64,000 nucleotides of DNA. Origin: Geomonas oryzisoli (GTDB lineage: Bacteria; Desulfobacterota; Desulfuromonadia; Geobacterales; Geobacteraceae). The notes beneath the pieces are model-generated. The model ran no database searches and was not told the DNA's origin. It worked only from the letters and a program-made list of their open reading frames with translations. Location: the NCBI RefSeq assembly GCF_018986915.1, contig NZ_CP076723.1, positions 496,001-560,000 on the forward strand, read 5' to 3'. Positions 62,202 to 64,000 of the stretch are shown here, piece after piece. The translations under genes were made by a program, and so were the position numbers. The first letter of the stretch is position 1. Each line of letters opens with the position of its first letter.

Positions 62202-63068
62202 ATGAAGACACTTCTGCTCGCAGTGATGGCCCTGCTCCTTGCCGTACCACCGTTCTCCGTTCGCAGCTCCTCTGCCGCCCCCCAAAAGCGCGCCGTGGCC
62301 CTCTCCTTCGCCCCGGTTCTCAATACCCCCGACTTCGCCGGCAGTTTCAGCGGCAAGGTGGCGCTCGATCCCTGCCGCGGCGTGCGCCCCATCGAGTTCA
62401 TCGCCCTGCCGGGCACCCTGTTCACCGTGGAGGGGGAGCTCGAGAAGAACGGCGTCAAGGTGCTGCGCGTCACCACCGGCGATTATCCCTATCCTTCCAA
62501 AACCGGGTTGTACGTCGACGCCCGCTTCGTTGAGGCTGCCGGTAGCCAGGCCACCGAGCGCCCGCGCCACCTCCCGGAGCTCCCGGAGATCCAGAAACGA
62601 CTTTTGGCGGCGCTGGGCAAGCCGTACGTGTGGGGCGGCAATGTGAAAGACGGCGTTTCGCTGCTGCGCAGGTACTACCCGCAGGGGGATCCCCTGGCCG
62701 GGGTGGACTGCTCCGGGCTCCTCTACCAGGCGACCGACGGCTTCACGCCCAGGAACACCTCGACGCTCACCGGTTACGGGCGGGCGGTCCCGGTGGCGGG
62801 GCTCTCCGCCGAGGCGATCGCGCGCAAGCTCGAGCCTTTGGATCTACTGGTCTGGAACGGGCACGTGATGGTGGTGCTCGATGACGATTCCATCATCGAA
62901 AGCAGGATGGGGTGCGGCGGGAAGCCCGGCGGGGTGATGATGACCCCGAAACTCGAGCTGCTCAGGCAGATCATGAAAACGAGAAAGCCCGCGGACAGCT
63001 TCCCCAAGGGGAGCGCCGGGGCCGGGGCTTTCGTGGTGCGGAGATGGTTTCCGGACGGGGGGAGATGA
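62202..63068 (+). CDS. NlpC/P60-type exported hydrolase
   Basis: A 288-residue protein with a signal peptide (about residues 1-25), an SH3-like middle part and a C-terminal NlpC/P60 domain: YVWGGN, GVDCSGLLY (catalytic Cys) and LVWNGHVMVVLDD (catalytic His). Such enzymes cut peptide bonds in cell-wall stem peptides. The 98-bp gap from the deacetylase-like gene suggests a possible shared transcript, and both act on envelope polymers. Confidence 0.87.
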   Translation: MKTLLLAVMALLLAVPPFSVRSSSAAPQKRAVALSFAPVLNTPDFAGSFSGKVALDPCRGVRPIEFIALPGTLFTVEGELEKNGVKVLRVTTGDYPYPSKTGLYVDARFVEAAGSQATERPRHLPELPEIQKRLLAALGKPYVWGGNVKDGVSLLRRYYPQGDPLAGVDCSGLLYQATDGFTPRNTSTLTGYGRAVPVAGLSAEAIARKLEPLDLLVWNGHVMVVLDDDSIIESRMGCGGKPGGVMMTPKLELLRQIMKTRKPADSFPKGSAGAGAFVVRRWFPDGGR

Positions 63069-63074
63069 GGCGCC

Positions 63075-64000
63075 CTAGGCCTGGGCGCGCACGAGGGTGA
63101 GGTTGGGGCGCTTCGGGGGCGCTTCGCCGGGCGGTACCTCGCCGAGGACCTCTTCGGAAGAGGGGAGGGGGCCTGCCGGCACCACCTCGAGGAAGACCTC
63201 CACGATGCCGGGGTCGAGCGCCTCGCCGCTCATGGAACGCACCATCTCCCGGGCCTCCCCCTCGGGGAACCTGGCGCGGTAGGAGCGGTCCGTGGTGAGC
63301 GCGTCGTAGACATCGGCGACCGCGACGATGCGTGCTTCCAGCGGAATCGCCTCGCCCTTGAGCCCCAGGGGATAGCCGGTCCCGTCGTACTTCTCGTGAT
63401 GGTGGCGGATGATGTTCTTGGCGAGCTCCGAAAGCCTCGCCTTTTCCGCCAGGTCCGCACCCCAGTCGGTGTGCAGCTTCATGGTCCTGAACTCATCCTC
63501 GTTGAGCCGGCTGCTGCCGTTCAGGATCAGTTCCGAAATGCCGATCTTGCCGCAGTCGTGCAGCCAGCTGCCGTACTTGATCTGGCGCAGGGTATCCTTG
63601 GAGAGCCCCATCGCTTCGGCGATCAGCAGGGCATAGACCGCCACCCGGTCGCAGTGCCCTTTGGTGTTGGGGTCCTTGAGCTCGATGGTCTGGGCCAGGG
63701 AACGCAGCACCGCCTCGTCCTCCCGCCTCATGGACTGCACGATCCGGTAGCGCCTGAGTCCTTCCTGTACCACGTCCAGGATTTCCTGTGATTTCCACGG
63801 TTTCAGCAGGTAGCGAAACACCTCTGAGTTGTTGATGGCGGCCAGCGCCGTGGCGAGGTCGACGTAGGCGGAGATGAGGACCTTGACGGTGTCCGGGGAT
63901 ACCCGGCGCAGTTCGGTGAGAAAGTCGAGCCCGGACATCCCCGGCATCCGGTTGTCCGAGACCACCACCGCGATTTCGTGATGCCTGAACAGCTCCAGGG
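63075..64000 (-). CDS. HD-GYP response regulator, cyclic di-GMP phosphodiesterase type (5' part beyond window)
   Basis: At least 308 residues are present; the receiver domain N-terminus is cut by the window edge. The phospho-acceptor Asp region (VVSDNRMPGMSG) and the receiver Lys (LLKPWK) lie first. A coiled linker leads to an HD-GYP domain with LHDCGKIG, HHEKYDGTGYPLGL (the GYP motif) and VADVYDALTTDR. It should degrade cyclic di-GMP when phosphorylated. The C-terminus is a short Pro-rich end. Confidence 0.92.
   Translation of the reverse strand, partial: LELFRHHEIAVVVSDNRMPGMSGLDFLTELRRVSPDTVKVLISAYVDLATALAAINNSEVFRYLLKPWKSQEILDVVQEGLRRYRIVQSMRREDEAVLRSLAQTIELKDPNTKGHCDRVAVYALLIAEAMGLSKDTLRQIKYGSWLHDCGKIGISELILNGSSRLNEDEFRTMKLHTDWGADLAEKARLSELAKNIIRHHHEKYDGTGYPLGLKGEAIPLEARIVAVADVYDALTTDRSYRARFPEGEAREMVRSMSGEALDPGIVEVFLEVVPAGPLPSSEEVLGEVPPGEAPPKRPNLTLVRAQA

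Noticed and set aside
1-64000. CRISPR arrays, tRNA, rRNA, prophage
   Set aside because: No regular direct-repeat/spacer pattern, no tRNA-like cloverleaf with a TTCGA arm and no phage structural genes were seen on reading both strands; a dedicated search would settle this.

Overview
This 64 kb window reads as a GC-rich chromosome segment from a member of the Geobacterales (Geobacter, Citrifermentans or Geomonas type). The clues are a twelve-haem c-type cytochrome, futalosine-route menaquinone genes (mqnB, mqnD), a complete type II secretion operon, PAS-rich signalling proteins, a chemotaxis cluster, a bifunctional homocysteine methyltransferase/methylenetetrahydrofolate reductase, and GC-rich palindromic repeats in many gene gaps. 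The assignment is inferred from gene content; nothing in the window names the species. I saw no rRNA, tRNA, CRISPR array or prophage. The only clear mobile element is one IS481-family insertion sequence.

Layout. 1-9.1 kb: the 3' part of plsY, a rhodanese/DoxX pair, an lpxH-like phosphoesterase, a penicillin-binding protein, a BrkB-type membrane protein, two small envelope proteins, the dodecahaem cytochrome and an amino-acid-binding protein. 9.5-10.2 kb: an ABC ATPase with no permease beside it. 10.3-21.6 kb: the gspC-to-gspN operon on the minus strand, with mostly overlapping genes and a good sigma70-type promoter. 21.6-22.1 kb: a large gap with a minus-strand terminator that no visible gene explains. 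22.1-29.2 kb: mqnB, mqnD, a PAS-only sensor without an output domain, an RlpA-like lipoprotein/secreted protein and a TPR protein with a Lys/Ser tail.

29.2-36.5 kb: an Hsp20-lon-thiL operon, YjbQ (thiamine-phosphate synthase type), folK, a YHS-domain protein, fructose-6-phosphate aldolase/transaldolase and a DedA protein. 36.6-43.6 kb: a DHH inorganic pyrophosphatase, the methionine/folate fusion enzyme, a small sirohaem reductase, a TtcA-like protein, a polyferredoxin membrane protein and a DksA-type protein. 43.7-46.3 kb: rimO, yajQ and lolA. 46.4-51.8 kb: a chemotaxis operon cheR-mcp-cheW-cheY-cheA-cheC. 51.9-53.2 kb: the IS481 element. 53.3-64 kb: an aminotransferase, a VOC protein and an SH3-like protein, an unusual thiolase-fold protein, a flavoprotein, def-fmt and followers (DUF116, a NodB-type deacetylase-like protein, an NlpC/P60-like hydrolase), and the 3' part of an HD-GYP response regulator.

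The most interesting signal is a set of GC-rich palindromic repeats, usually in inverted pairs. They lie in gene gaps, one is split by the IS481 element, and, most strikingly, they occur inside two genes (thiL and the methionine/folate fusion enzyme). In both genes the element is read in the same frame and yields the same short peptide pattern (LALxER). This resembles the coding-region palindromic elements known from Rickettsia.
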